A stretch of 64,000 bases of DNA from Arthrobacter sp. PAMC25564 (GTDB lineage Bacteria > Actinomycetota > Actinomycetes > Actinomycetales > Micrococcaceae), in assembly GCF_004798705.1 (NCBI RefSeq), contig NZ_CP039290.1:1922001-1986000 (forward strand). Direction: 5' to 3'. Under the pieces are notes generated by a model that was not told where the DNA came from, ran no database searches, and was given only the letters and a program-made list of their open reading frames with translations. Of the stretch, positions 47,382 through 56,405 are shown in pieces. The stretch's first letter is position 1. Every line of letters begins with the position of its first letter. Made by a program: the position numbers and the translations under genes.

Positions 47382-47611
47382 CAGAACCACCTCGCAGCGG
47401 CGCGCCGGCGCTCTGCCGGTCCGCGCCGTCGTGGTCCGTCCGCGGCCTCCGCACGCCGCCAGCAGCCACCGGGACCGGCGCTTTTGCGTGCCCGGGTTCC
47501 GGCCCATGCCCGGGTCTGGGCTGTCCGTATCATCCGAAAAAGATTGGTGTTTTTGTGCTTAATTGGGTTACCCCGTCAGCCGCAGCCGTGCGCGGAGTGG
47601 AGGGCACCTAA

Positions 47612-49396
47612 GTGACAGAGACACTCTTCGGCGGACCCACGCTTCCTCCGGCGTATCCTGAGCGGGCGGCCTGGGGCACCGCACCCAAGCTTCGTGCCTG
47701 GCAGCAGGAAGCCCTGGACAGCTACTTCAGCACACACCCGAAGGATTTCCTGGCCGTCGCTACGCCGGGCGCCGGGAAGACGACGTTCGCCCTCCGGGTG
47801 GCATCCATGCTGATCGATGCCGGCGTCGTGAACCGGGTCACCATCGTGGCTCCCACGGACCACCTGAAACGCCAGTGGGCCGATGCAGCCGCGAAGGTCG
47901 GGATTGCCATCGATCCCAACTTCAAGAACGCCGACGGCCAGCACGGCCGTGGCTTCATTGGCGTCGCGGTCACCTATGCGCAGGTCGCCAGCAAGCCGAT
48001 GCTGCACCGGGCCAAGACCGAGGCCGCCCGCACGCTCGTCATCCTCGACGAAATCCACCACGGCGGCGAGGCCCTGGCCTGGGGCGACGGGCTCCGCGAG
48101 GCGTTCGAGCCGGCGGCCCGCCGCCTGTCCCTGACCGGTACGCCGTTCCGCTCCGATACCTCCCCCATCCCGTTTGTGGAATACGCCGAGGACCGCGACG
48201 GGATCCGGCGCTCCAAGGCGGACTACACCTACGGCTACGGCAAGGCGTTGCGGGACCACGTGGTCCGGCCGGTCATGTTCATGGCCTACTCCGGGCAGAT
48301 GCGCTGGCGCACGAGCGGCGGGGAGGAGATGGCCGCGTCGCTCGGCGAATCCGCGGTCACGAAGGACATCACCGCCCACGCCTGGCGGACCGCGCTCAAT
48401 CCGGCCGGCGAGTGGATCCCGGCCGTGCTGGCCGGGGCGGACAAGCGGCTCAGCGAGGTGCGCCGCAGTGTCCCGGACGCCGGCGGGCTGGTGATCGCCA
48501 CCGACCACGATGATGCCAGGGCCTATGCCGGGCAGTTGAAGAAAATCACCGGCGAATCACCCACGGTCATCCTCTCCGATGACGCGAAGGCCTCGAGCAA
48601 GATTGAAGAATTCACCGCCAGCGACAAGCGTTGGATGGTGGCCGTCCGCATGGTCTCCGAAGGTGTGGACGTCCCGCGGCTTTCCGTCGGGGTGTATGCG
48701 ACCTCCACCTCCACGCCGCTGTTCTTCGCGCAGGCCGTGGGGCGCTTCGTCCGTGCCCGGAAACGCGGTGAAACGGCGTCGGTCTTCCTGCCCTCGGTTC
48801 CCACACTGATGGCGCTGGCGAACTCGATGGAGGCCGAGCGGGACCATGCCCTGGACCGCCCCGACAAGGAAGACGGTGACGGCCTCTTCAACCCGGAAGA
48901 CTCGCTCATGGACGAGGCAAACCGCGAGGAGAAGGCCTCCGACAGCCTCACCAAAGGCAAGTTCGAGGCCCTGGATTCGCAGGCGTCCTTTGACCGTGTG
49001 CTGTTCGACGGCGGCGAGTTCGGCACCGGCGGCGAGGTGGGCTCGGACGACGAACTGGACTTCCTCGGGATCCCCGGCCTGCTCGACGCCGAACAGGTCG
49101 GCACGCTGCTGCGGCAGCGCCAGCACGAGCAGCTGAACCGCAAGAACGCGCGCGCCCCGCAGGCTGATAGCCCGCCTGCCGTACCCGCCGTGCCGGACCA
49201 CCGGATGCTGATGGACCTGCGCACCGAGCTGGCCAAGAACGTGGCGGCCTGGTCCGCCCGCACGGGCACCCCGCACGGGGTCATCCACACCAAGCTCCGG
49301 ACGGTGTGTGGCGGTCCGGCCGTGGCGCAGGCCAACCAGGAGCAGCTGCAGACGCGCCTGCGGAAGCTCCAGGACTGGTTCATCGGCCGCAAATAA
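47612..49396 (+). CDS. DEAD/DEAH-box helicase (superfamily 2)
   Basis: A protein of 594 residues. RAWQQEALDSYF (Q-like motif), ATPGAGKTTFAL (motif I), ILDEIHHGGEAL (motif II, DEIH), SLTGTPFRSD (motif III), and VSEGVDVPRLSVGVYATSTS plus AQAVGRFVRARK (motifs V-VI) define a RAD3/XPB-like SF2 helicase. The C-terminal 150 residues are acidic and then basic without a known domain. The start is GTG 47612 after GGAGGG. The substrate (DNA or RNA) is not evident; the placement after the DUF3039 gene is the usual actinobacterial arrangement as far as I recall. Confidence 0.88.
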   Translation: MTETLFGGPTLPPAYPERAAWGTAPKLRAWQQEALDSYFSTHPKDFLAVATPGAGKTTFALRVASMLIDAGVVNRVTIVAPTDHLKRQWADAAAKVGIAIDPNFKNADGQHGRGFIGVAVTYAQVASKPMLHRAKTEAARTLVILDEIHHGGEALAWGDGLREAFEPAARRLSLTGTPFRSDTSPIPFVEYAEDRDGIRRSKADYTYGYGKALRDHVVRPVMFMAYSGQMRWRTSGGEEMAASLGESAVTKDITAHAWRTALNPAGEWIPAVLAGADKRLSEVRRSVPDAGGLVIATDHDDARAYAGQLKKITGESPTVILSDDAKASSKIEEFTASDKRWMVAVRMVSEGVDVPRLSVGVYATSTSTPLFFAQAVGRFVRARKRGETASVFLPSVPTLMALANSMEAERDHALDRPDKEDGDGLFNPEDSLMDEANREEKASDSLTKGKFEALDSQASFDRVLFDGGEFGTGGEVGSDDELDFLGIPGLLDAEQVGTLLRQRQHEQLNRKNARAPQADSPPAVPAVPDHRMLMDLRTELAKNVAAWSARTGTPHGVIHTKLRTVCGGPAVAQANQEQLQTRLRKLQDWFIGRK

Positions 49397-49397
49397 A

Positions 49398-49425
49398 AGA
49401 GGGACCGGGCTGACCCGGTCCCTCT
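49398..49425. terminator. Bidirectional terminator between helicase and lipoprotein genes
   Basis: AGAGGGACCGGG (49398-49409) and CCCGGTCCCTCT (49414-49425) form a perfect 12-bp stem with a 4-nt loop. The minus-strand exit is T-rich (TTTATTT), so it serves the lipoprotein gene best while also lying 2 nt after the helicase stop. Confidence 0.85.
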
Positions 49426-49448
49426 TCCGTCAAACGGCCGGCCGGCCG

Positions 49449-49796
49449 TTACTGTCCGGCGGCGCAGGCCGTGCTGTAGGTCTGGCCGGCGGCGGAGTAG
49501 CCGCCCTTAAGGCTATCGAGTTTCGCGGTGTCCGGGCTGTCCTTCGCCGACTCGTCGAAGAAGTCGATGATGGCCTTCAGTGGGGCCTTCAGGTCATCGG
49601 AGGCCACTGCTTCGATGGGCCTGAGCTGATTGGCGAGCCGGGACATGCCGGCCTTGTCCGAGGTGGCCGTCGGCGAGGAGACGACAGTCTTGACCCGGGC
49701 ACAGGTATCCGCGTTGCTCAACTTCGGGGCCGGCGAGCAGCCGGCGGCGCCGAGGAGAGCCCCGGCAGCGATCAGGACGGTAAGGATCTTCTTCAT
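49449..49796 (-). CDS. Small secreted lipoprotein
   Basis: A protein of 115 residues. The signal peptide is MKKILTVLIAAGALLGAAGC, with a lipobox LGAAGC, so the mature protein is anchored by its first cysteine on the outer membrane face. The remaining domain is helical (MSRLANQLRPIEAVASDDL, LKAIIDFFDESAKD) with two further cysteines (DTCARV and STACAAG) that could form a disulfide. The family is unknown to me. ATG 49796 is chosen as the first residue of the signal peptide. Confidence 0.78.
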   Translation of the reverse strand: MKKILTVLIAAGALLGAAGCSPAPKLSNADTCARVKTVVSSPTATSDKAGMSRLANQLRPIEAVASDDLKAPLKAIIDFFDESAKDSPDTAKLDSLKGGYSAAGQTYSTACAAGQ

Positions 49797-49922
49797 GGTG
49801 TACTCCGGGGTTCTACGGGTCAGACGACATGGCAACGATTTCGAGTCTACTGTGAGGCAAGGGTCTTCCGGCCAAACCTCCCGGCCATGCGTCGCCACCG
49901 GCACGCCCCGGGGACTGCGTCC

Positions 49923-50579
49923 CTAGGCGATGTCGACGCCGCCGAATTCCATCTCGGCGACGGCGTCGTCGAGGTCCTCCGCGATCCCCACGGTCAGTCC
50001 GCGGAGCACGGTCACTGAGTAGCCGGCCTGGACCGCATCCAGCGCGGTCGCCTTCACGCAGTGGTCGGTTGCGATGCCGACAACCACCACATCCTCCACG
50101 TCATGGCTCTGCAGCCAGTCGTCGAGTCCGATCGCGTCCTCGCCCACGGCATCACTGTCTACGACGGCACCGTCCACGGCATGCCCGCCCAGCGGCATGA
50201 CGCCCGGTTTGCGGTCCCCGGTGGGGACGGCGTCGTCCGCCGCCAGGATCCCTTCGAACCCCGAGTAGGCCGCGGTGAACTGGCCCTTGTGGAAGTAAGC
50301 CTGGATGTACTCCGTATCGAGGTCCGGGTGCAGTTCGGCGCCGCGTGTGCCGGCCACGCAATGCCGCGGCCAGCTGTCCACGAAGTCCGGTTCCTCGGAG
50401 AAATGCGCGCCCGGCTCGATGTGCCAGTCCTGGGTGGCCACGATGTGGTCGAACTGGCCATGATGGGCGTCGAGATACTCGCTGATGGCCCCGGCGAGAG
50501 CCGCCCCGCCGGAGACGGCCAGCGCCCCTCCTTCGCAGAAATCGTTCTGGACGTCAACAATGATCAGGGCGCGGGACAT
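49923..50579 (-). CDS. pncA: Nicotinamidase (isochorismatase family)
   Basis: A protein of 218 residues that hydrolyses nicotinamide to nicotinate and ammonia. The catalytic triad is visible: D9 (VDVQNDF), K98 (HKGQF) and C174 (ATDHCVKA). D51 and H53 in QDWH belong to the metal site. Family relatives activate pyrazinamide. Its ATG overlaps the stop of pncB (TGATG), so nicotinate made here goes directly to the enzyme encoded in the same operon. The upstream extension to 50708 lies inside pncB and is rejected. Confidence 0.94.
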   Translation of the reverse strand: MSRALIIVDVQNDFCEGGALAVSGGAALAGAISEYLDAHHGQFDHIVATQDWHIEPGAHFSEEPDFVDSWPRHCVAGTRGAELHPDLDTEYIQAYFHKGQFTAAYSGFEGILAADDAVPTGDRKPGVMPLGGHAVDGAVVDSDAVGEDAIGLDDWLQSHDVEDVVVVGIATDHCVKATALDAVQAGYSVTVLRGLTVGIAEDLDDAVAEMEFGGVDIA

Positions 50580-51907
50580 CAGTTCTCCTCGTAGATGGTG
50601 GGGATGGCCGCTTCGCCGCGCTGCAGCCGGTTGACGACGGCGGGAAGTTCCTTCATGGTCTCCGCATGGCGCCGGCGGGCGCGCAGCACGCCCTCGGGGC
50701 CCGTCCATCCCGGCAGCAGTTCTCCGTTCTTGATGAACTGCTGCAGCAGCGGACGGTCGTTGCCGTCATCCTCCGGGCGGTGGCCGATCCCGACGATCTC
50801 GTGGGTGGCGGTGCCACGGTCATCGAGTTTGCGAAGTGCATATTTGCGGCCACCCTTGCTGGTCTTGTTCTTGGCGGCCTTGGCGACCGGGACGAACCCG
50901 CCGGCGTCATCGGTGCGGCTGACGAGCTTGTAGACCATGCTCGCCGTCGGCGCGCCCGATCCGGTGACGAGGGAGGTGCCGACGCCGTAGGAGTCCACCG
51001 GGGCGGACTGCAGGGCAGCGATGGCGAATTCATCCAGGTCGGAGGTCACCACGATCTTGGTCTGCTCGTTGCCGAGATCGTCCAGCAGCCGGCGGACCCA
51101 CTGGGCCTGCGCGATGAGGTCGCCGGAATCCAGCCGGACGGCGCCGAGCCTGGCCCCTGCCAGTTCGACGGCGGCGCGGACGGCAGCCTCGACGTCGTAA
51201 GTGTCCACCAGCAGCGCGGTCTCCGGTCCGAACGCGGCAATCTGGGCCTCGAACGCCTCGCGTTCGGAATCGTGCAGCAGGGTGAAGGAATGGGCGGCGG
51301 TGCCGACCGTCTTCAGCCCGTAGCGTAACCCGGCCTCAAGGTTGGAGGTGCTGTCGAAGCCGGCGATGACGGCGGCGCGGGCGGCGGCGGACGCGGCCTC
51401 TTCATGGGTGCGGCGTGAACCCATCTCGATGCAGGGCCGGCTGCCGGCAGCGGTGATCATGCGGGATGCAGCCGAGGCGATCGCGCTGTCGTGGTTGAGC
51501 ACGGACAGGATGTAGGTCTCGAGGATGCAGGCCTCGGCGAAGGTGGACTCCACGATCAGGACGGGGGAGTTGGGGAAGTACGCCTCGCCCTCCGGATAGC
51601 CCCAGATATCGCCGGAGAAGCTGTAGCCGGCGAGGTATTCCAGCGTCTCGTCGTTGACCACATGGGTGCGGCGCAGGAAGTCCAGCTCGGGCCCACCAAA
51701 GCGGAAGTCCGTGATCCCCTCCAGGAGGCGGCCGGTGCCGCCCACGATCCCGTAGCGTCGGCCGTCCGGCAGGCGCCTGGCGAAGGCCTCGAACACCGAT
51801 TTGCGGTGGGCGGCGCCGGAATGCAACGCCCCCTGCAGCATGGTCAGCTCGTAGTGATCGGTGTACAGGGACGTGCGGGGCCGGTCCCAGCCAGGTGAGG
51901 TACTCAC
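50579..51907 (-). CDS. pncB: Nicotinate phosphoribosyltransferase
   Basis: A protein of 442 residues that condenses nicotinate with PRPP to give nicotinate mononucleotide (NAD salvage). TDHYELTMLQGAL and RLPDGRRYGIVGGTGRLLEG are at the start, GTAAHSFTLLHDSEREAF holds the histidine region, VRLDSGDLIAQ and TSDLDEFAI follow, and YGVGTSLVTG binds phosphate. The start is GTG 51907, preceded by TAGAGT at 6 nt, so it is probably leaderless. It is divergent from clpS with only 37 nt between the two starts. Confidence 0.95.
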   Translation of the reverse strand: MSTSPGWDRPRTSLYTDHYELTMLQGALHSGAAHRKSVFEAFARRLPDGRRYGIVGGTGRLLEGITDFRFGGPELDFLRRTHVVNDETLEYLAGYSFSGDIWGYPEGEAYFPNSPVLIVESTFAEACILETYILSVLNHDSAIASAASRMITAAGSRPCIEMGSRRTHEEAASAAARAAVIAGFDSTSNLEAGLRYGLKTVGTAAHSFTLLHDSEREAFEAQIAAFGPETALLVDTYDVEAAVRAAVELAGARLGAVRLDSGDLIAQAQWVRRLLDDLGNEQTKIVVTSDLDEFAIAALQSAPVDSYGVGTSLVTGSGAPTASMVYKLVSRTDDAGGFVPVAKAAKNKTSKGGRKYALRKLDDRGTATHEIVGIGHRPEDDGNDRPLLQQFIKNGELLPGWTGPEGVLRARRRHAETMKELPAVVNRLQRGEAAIPTIYEEN

Positions 51908-51913
51908 AAATTC

Positions 51914-51919
51914 ACTCTA
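51914..51919 (-). promoter_or_regulatory. -10 box of a leaderless pncB transcript
   Basis: TAGAGT on the minus strand ends 6 nt before the GTG at 51907. It faces the clpS promoter 13 nt away. Confidence 0.5.
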
Positions 51920-51932
51920 GTGCGCATCCCCA

Positions 51933-51938
51933 TAGAAT
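51933..51938 (+). promoter_or_regulatory. -10 box of a leaderless clpS transcript
   Basis: TAGAAT ends 6 nt before the ATG at 51945. RNA polymerase on this box would cover the pncB promoter and the reverse. Confidence 0.5.
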
Positions 51939-51944
51939 AGACAG

Positions 51945-52316
51945 ATGAGCCTCAGCGTTGCGCTCGGCCCCGATACCCGGGCCGGCACCCAGACCGGAAC
52001 AGCGACGTCCACCGACGTCTTGACCGCCCCGGACATCCCGTGGAACCTCGTGATCTGGAACGATCCGGTGAACCTGATGAGCTATGTGAGCTATGTGTTC
52101 CGCAGCTATTTCGGCTATTCGGAGGCCAAGGCCAACAAGCTCATGCTGGAGGTCCACAAGAAGGGTCGCTCCATCGTGGCGCACGGCAGCAAGGAACAGG
52201 TGGAGCAGCACGCCGTCGCCATGCATGGCTACGGCCTCTGGGCGACCGTGGAAAAGGCCGCCGGCGGCGGGGACGGCAGCACAGGATCTGGCAAGGGCAA
52301 AGGGAAACGTGGCTAA
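51945..52316 (+). CDS. clpS: ATP-dependent Clp protease adaptor ClpS
   Basis: A protein of 123 residues that hands N-degron substrates to ClpA/ClpC-ClpP. WNLVIWNDPVNLMSYVSYVF contains the substrate-pocket Asn-Asp pair; YVFRSYFGYS and HKKGRSIVAHGSKEQVEQHA are the conserved ClpC-contact parts. The disordered N-terminal 30 residues deliver substrates, and a Gly/Lys-rich tail ends the protein. The DUF2017 gene starts inside its last codons. Confidence 0.95.
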   Translation: MSLSVALGPDTRAGTQTGTATSTDVLTAPDIPWNLVIWNDPVNLMSYVSYVFRSYFGYSEAKANKLMLEVHKKGRSIVAHGSKEQVEQHAVAMHGYGLWATVEKAAGGGDGSTGSGKGKGKRG

Positions 52317-52875
52317 GGCATTCAAGTACGGACGCAAGGGCATCACCGGGCATCTGGAACCGGCCGAACGGGAACTGCTGCGCAGCCTCTTCGACGACGT
52401 CATCTCCATGCTGGAGCCGGAAGCGCGTGCCAACGAGGATCCCCTGGCCGCGCTCGTCGGGCTCGACACGGAGGCCCGGGAGCCCACGGACCGCGCCCTG
52501 CGCCGGCTCCTGCCGAACGTGATGAAGAACGACGACGACGCCTCCCTCGAGTTCCGCCGGCTCACCGAACGCTCGTTGCGCGAGAGCAAGACCGGCGCCC
52601 TGAAGGCCGCCGCGCTGGGCCTGGACAAGGACGAGCTGGTGCTGACCCCGGCGGACGCGGGGCACTGGTCTACCGCCCTGAACGATGTCCGGCTGGTGCT
52701 TGCTGAACGACTCGACATCCGCGACGAGGCCGACGCCGAGCATGTCCACCGCATGCAGGACTGGTCCCAGGCCGAGGACGTGGAGAGCTACCTCGCCCTG
52801 GTCTACAACTTCACCTCCTGGCTGCAGGAGTCCCTGGTCCAGGCCATGCTGCAGTCGCTCGAACCGCGCCGCTGA
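52309..52875 (+). CDS. DUF2017 family protein
   Basis: A protein of 188 residues, mostly helical and charged, with AKAFKYGRKGITGHLEPAER at the start, LRRLLPNVMKNDDDASLEFR in the middle and ESYLALVYNFTSWLQESLV near the end. The family is regularly encoded beside clpS in actinobacteria and its function is unknown. GTG 52309 overlaps the clpS end by 8 nt, with AAAGGGA before it, so the two are coupled. A role in ClpS-dependent proteolysis is suggested by position only. Confidence 0.85.
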   Translation: MAKAFKYGRKGITGHLEPAERELLRSLFDDVISMLEPEARANEDPLAALVGLDTEAREPTDRALRRLLPNVMKNDDDASLEFRRLTERSLRESKTGALKAAALGLDKDELVLTPADAGHWSTALNDVRLVLAERLDIRDEADAEHVHRMQDWSQAEDVESYLALVYNFTSWLQESLVQAMLQSLEPRR

Positions 52876-53027
52876 GCTCCCGGCCGAAGACAGCCCGGGC
52901 CCCGGCGGAGCCCGTGTGGACTCCGTCCGGACGCAGGAGGGGCGGCCGGCGTGTGACAAATTAGACATGAGTCGGACACCACAATGTGATGGCCGCACCC
53001 ATGGCTAAGCCCTATCCTCGAATAATC

Positions 53028-54029
53028 ATGACTTCAGCATCGAGCATGGATCCGGCAGCGGGAGCTGTTGCGGACTCCCCAGCGAGCAGCACCGCAAACA
53101 GCCAGATGGGATCGCGGCCCATCGGTGTCTTCGATTCAGGCGTCGGCGGACTCACCGTGGCACGGTCCATCATCGACCAGCTGCCCAACGAATCCATCCT
53201 GTATGTGGGCGACACGGCCCACGGCCCGTACGGGCCGTTGCCCATCGCCGAAGTCCGCGCCAACGCGCTGGGGGTGATGGACGAGCTCGTAGATTCCGGT
53301 GTGAAGCTGCTGACGATCGCCTGCAACTCCGCCTCCGCCGCCGTGCTGCGCGACGCCCGCGAACGGTACACGGCGCGCTACGGAATCCCGGTGATCGAAG
53401 TGATCCAACCGGCTGTCCGGCGTGCCGTCGCGGCCACCCGCAGTGGCCGTGTCGGCGTCATCGGCACCTCGGCCACCGTCGGGTCCCGGGCCTACGAGGA
53501 CACCTTCGCCGCCGCCCCGGACCTGGAGATCACCTCCGTGGCGTGCCCGGCCTTCGTGTCCTACGTCGAGGCGGGAATCACCACCGGGCCGGAACTGCTC
53601 GCCGTGGCCCGCGAATATCTCGCACCGCTCACGGCAGCCGGGGTGGACACCGTGGTACTGGGCTGCACCCATTACCCGCTGCTCACCGGCGTGATCTCGT
53701 TCGTCCTGGGCGAGGATGTCACCCTCGTCTCCAGTGCCGAGGAAACGGCCAAGGATGTCTACCGCGCCCTGGCCTCCCGTGGCCTGGAACGGATGGACGC
53801 CGCCGCGCCGGAGCATAACTTCATCGCCACCGGGGACGCGGCCCAGTTCGAGCACCTCGCGCGCCGCTTCCTGGGCCCGGAGGTCCTCAGCGTGCGCCAC
53901 GTGGACCATGTGGCGGCCCAGTACCCCACGGGGAGCCTGGCCCGGATCACGCCGGAAATGATCGCCGCCGCGCAAGCCGGCACGGGGCGCCCGCGGATCT
54001 CCAACTTCGTGGGGGGACCTGGCCTGTGA
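53028..54029 (+). CDS. murI: Glutamate racemase
   Basis: A protein of 333 residues that makes D-glutamate for peptidoglycan. [18 protein letters not shown], the catalytic cysteines in TIACNSASA and GCTHYPLL, and [10 protein letters not shown] are diagnostic. A disordered Ser/Ala-rich N-terminus of about 25 residues precedes the fold. ATG 53028 is my choice; ATG 53106 would be the shortest sensible start and neither has a strong ribosome site. It overlaps the next gene by 4 nt. Confidence 0.95.
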   Translation: MTSASSMDPAAGAVADSPASSTANSQMGSRPIGVFDSGVGGLTVARSIIDQLPNESILYVGDTAHGPYGPLPIAEVRANALGVMDELVDSGVKLLTIACNSASAAVLRDARERYTARYGIPVIEVIQPAVRRAVAATRSGRVGVIGTSATVGSRAYEDTFAAAPDLEITSVACPAFVSYVEAGITTGPELLAVAREYLAPLTAAGVDTVVLGCTHYPLLTGVISFVLGEDVTLVSSAEETAKDVYRALASRGLERMDAAAPEHNFIATGDAAQFEHLARRFLGPEVLSVRHVDHVAAQYPTGSLARITPEMIAAAQAGTGRPRISNFVGGPGL

Positions 54030-54823
54030 AGCTGACCATTGTTGGCTGTTCCGGTTCCTTCCCCGGACCGGGCTCGCCGGCGTCGTGCTATCTGCTGACC
54101 GCGAACGACGGCGAGCGGAACTGGAAGATCGTCCTGGACCTGGGCAGCGGTGCACTGGGCGCCATCCAGCGGTACACGGACCTGGAAGACATTGATGCCA
54201 TCTTCCTGAGCCACCTGCATCCGGATCACTGCATGGACCTGTGCGGACTCCACGTCGCGGTGCGCTGGAAGCCGGGCGGCTGGGGCCGGGGCCGGATTCC
54301 GGTGTGGGGACCGGCCGCGACGGCCGACCGGATGGCCACCGCCTACGGGCTGGAGCTTGACCCGGGCATGCACGAAGAGTTCGACTTCAGCAACTGGGCC
54401 GAACGCGAGCCCGTGACCCTTGGCCCGTTCACCGTGACGCCGTATGCGGTGAACCACCCGGTGGAAGAGGCCTACGCGCTCCGCGTGGAGGTCACGGAGC
54501 CGGCCGGTGACGGCACGCCCGTGACGCGCGTCCTGAGCTATTCGGGGGACACGGACTCCTGCAGCGGCCTTGAGGATGCCGCCCGGGACGCCGATCTATT
54601 CCTCTGCGAAGCGGCCTTCGAGGAAGGCCGCGACGACGGGATCAAGGACGTCCACCTGACCGGAAAGCGGGCCGGGGAGGCCGCCGTGGCCGCGGGCGCC
54701 CGGCGGCTCCTGCTGACCCACATTCCGGTGTGGACCTCCCCGACGACTGTCATGGCCGAGGCCAAGGACGTCTTCGGCCGGGACGTCGCCGTGGCAGTGG
54801 CCGGCGTGCACTACACGATCTGA
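54026..54823 (+). CDS. MBL-fold metal-dependent hydrolase
   Basis: A metallo-beta-lactamase fold protein of 265 residues. [20 protein letters not shown] begins it, [10 protein letters not shown] is the HxHxDH metal motif, YSGDTDSC holds the bridging Asp, and LLLTHIPVW the last His. The pattern is close to RNase Z/ElaC-like and cyclic-phosphodiesterase-like members. A gene of this type between murI and rph is standard in actinobacteria and an RNA-related role is likely, but the substrate is unproven. The start is GTG 54026, overlapping murI. Confidence 0.88.
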   Translation: MKLTIVGCSGSFPGPGSPASCYLLTANDGERNWKIVLDLGSGALGAIQRYTDLEDIDAIFLSHLHPDHCMDLCGLHVAVRWKPGGWGRGRIPVWGPAATADRMATAYGLELDPGMHEEFDFSNWAEREPVTLGPFTVTPYAVNHPVEEAYALRVEVTEPAGDGTPVTRVLSYSGDTDSCSGLEDAARDADLFLCEAAFEEGRDDGIKDVHLTGKRAGEAAVAAGARRLLLTHIPVWTSPTTVMAEAKDVFGRDVAVAVAGVHYTI

Positions 54824-54879
54824 GGCGCCGTCCCGGGCCGGGCCCGGGGATGCGTGGCCGCGGCGCCGCGCCGAGTCGA

Positions 54880-54885
54880 TAAGCT
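54880..54885 (+). promoter_or_regulatory. -10 box of a leaderless rph transcript
   Basis: TAAGCT (preceded by GA) ends 6 nt before the ATG at 54892. Confidence 0.5.
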
Positions 54886-54891
54886 GATGGC

Positions 54892-55650
54892 ATGACTTCC
54901 GAAGCCCTTACTGCACCCGTCATCCGCGCCGATGGCCGCACCCCGGACCAGCTCCGGCCGATCAGCATCACCCGCGGCTGGTCCAACCAGGCCGAAGGTT
55001 CGGCCCTGATCGAGTTTGGCAACACCAGGGTGTTGTGCACGGCGTCCCTGACCGAGGGCGTGCCGCGCTGGCTCAAGGGCGAGGGCCGCGGCTGGGTGAC
55101 GGCCGAATACGCCATGCTGCCCCGCGCCACCAACACCCGTTCCGACCGCGAGTCCGTGAAGGGCAAGATCGGCGGGCGCACCCACGAGATTTCCCGGCTG
55201 ATCGGCCGTTCGCTGCGGTCCATCATCGATACCAAAGCCCTGGGCGAGATCACCATCGTCCTGGACTGCGATGTCCTGCAGGCCGACGGCGGAACCCGCA
55301 CCGCCGCCATCACGGGCGCCTACGTGGCGTTGGCCGAGGCCATCCGCTTCGCCCGCGAGAACAAGATGCTCGCCCGCAACGCCCAGCCCCTGATCGACAC
55401 GATCGCCGCCGTCTCCGTCGGCATCATCGACGGCATTCCGATGCTGGACCTGCCGTACGTCGAGGACGTCCGGGCCGAAACCGACATGAACGTCGTCGTG
55501 ACCGGATCCGGTAAATTCGTCGAGGTCCAGGGGACCGCCGAGGGTGCGCCATTTGACCGCGACGAGCTGAACAAGCTGCTGGACCTGGCACTGCTGGGCA
55601 CCGAGCAGCTCGCCGCCATCCAGCGTGAAACCCTCGCGGAAGCCCCGTGA
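54892..55650 (+). CDS. rph: Ribonuclease PH
   Basis: A protein of 252 residues, a phosphorolytic 3'-5' exoribonuclease that trims tRNA 3' ends in hexamers. The N-terminal RPDQLRPI-type motif ([14 protein letters not shown]), [19 protein letters not shown] (phosphate and RNA contacts), [20 protein letters not shown] and the C-terminal [16 protein letters not shown] are all conserved. rdgB overlaps its end by 4 nt. Confidence 0.97.
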   Translation: MTSEALTAPVIRADGRTPDQLRPISITRGWSNQAEGSALIEFGNTRVLCTASLTEGVPRWLKGEGRGWVTAEYAMLPRATNTRSDRESVKGKIGGRTHEISRLIGRSLRSIIDTKALGEITIVLDCDVLQADGGTRTAAITGAYVALAEAIRFARENKMLARNAQPLIDTIAAVSVGIIDGIPMLDLPYVEDVRAETDMNVVVTGSGKFVEVQGTAEGAPFDRDELNKLLDLALLGTEQLAAIQRETLAEAP

Positions 55651-56300
55651 CAGGAACCCCCGCGCCCGCGCCGGTCTTGGTTCTCGCCACGCACAACAAG
55701 GGCAAGCTCCGGGAACTCCGCGAACTCCTCCGCGGGCAGGTCCCCGGGCTCGACGTCGACACCCAGGTGGTGGACGCCGGCGCCGTCGGCGCCCCCGACG
55801 TCGCGGAGACCGGGGTGACGTTCGCCGAGAACTCGCTCCTGAAAGCGCGGGCCGTCGCTGCGGCGACGGGGCTCGTGGCGATCGCCGACGACTCCGGGCT
55901 CTCCGTCGACGTGCTCGGCGGGGCACCTGGGATCTTTTCGGCCCGCTGGGCGGGCCGGCACGGGGACGACGCCGCGAACCTGCAGCTGTTGCTGGCCCAG
56001 CTGGCCGACGTGCCGGACGGGTACCGGGGTGCCGCGTTCGTCTGCGCCGCGGCGCTGGCCGTGCCCGGATCGGCGGCCGGGGAAGGGCGGGAAGTCGTGG
56101 AGTACGGGCAGCTTGAAGGCACGCTGCTGCGCGAACCGCGCGGTGAGGGCGGATTCGGCTACGACCCGGTGCTCCAGCCGAACGGCCTGGACCGCAGCTG
56201 TGCCGAGCTGAGCCCCGGGGAGAAGAACGCCATCAGCCACCGCGGCCACGCCTTCCGGGCGCTGCTGCCCGCCATCGTGGAGGCACTGGCGGGGAAGTAG
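55647..56300 (+). CDS. rdgB: XTP/dITP diphosphatase (RdgB/HAM1 family)
   Basis: A protein of 217 residues that removes non-canonical purine nucleotides (ITP, dITP, XTP). [46 protein letters not shown] and GFGYDPVL are the family motifs, followed by [10 protein letters not shown]. The start is GTG 55647 inside rph. The rph-rdgB order is typical. A long palindromic terminator follows. Confidence 0.96.
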   Translation: MTGTPAPAPVLVLATHNKGKLRELRELLRGQVPGLDVDTQVVDAGAVGAPDVAETGVTFAENSLLKARAVAAATGLVAIADDSGLSVDVLGGAPGIFSARWAGRHGDDAANLQLLLAQLADVPDGYRGAAFVCAAALAVPGSAAGEGREVVEYGQLEGTLLREPRGEGGFGYDPVLQPNGLDRSCAELSPGEKNAISHRGHAFRALLPAIVEALAGK

Positions 56301-56349
56301 GCGCCGGCGAGCGGTGCGCGTGGACACCGGTGTGACTAAACACCAGCGT

Positions 56350-56401
56350 GCTTAAGCCGGGAAGGCGCCCCCACAGGTGGGGGCGCCTTCCCGGCTTAAG
56401 C
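56350..56401. terminator. Bidirectional terminator, 25-bp perfect palindrome
   Basis: The arms 56350-56374 and 56377-56401 are perfectly complementary around a 2-nt centre (outer GCTTAAGCCGGGAAGGC, inner GCCCCCAC). It lies between the convergent rdgB and DedA genes. The outer TTAA gives a short U-rich exit on both strands. Confidence 0.85.
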
Positions 56402-56405
56402 TGCG

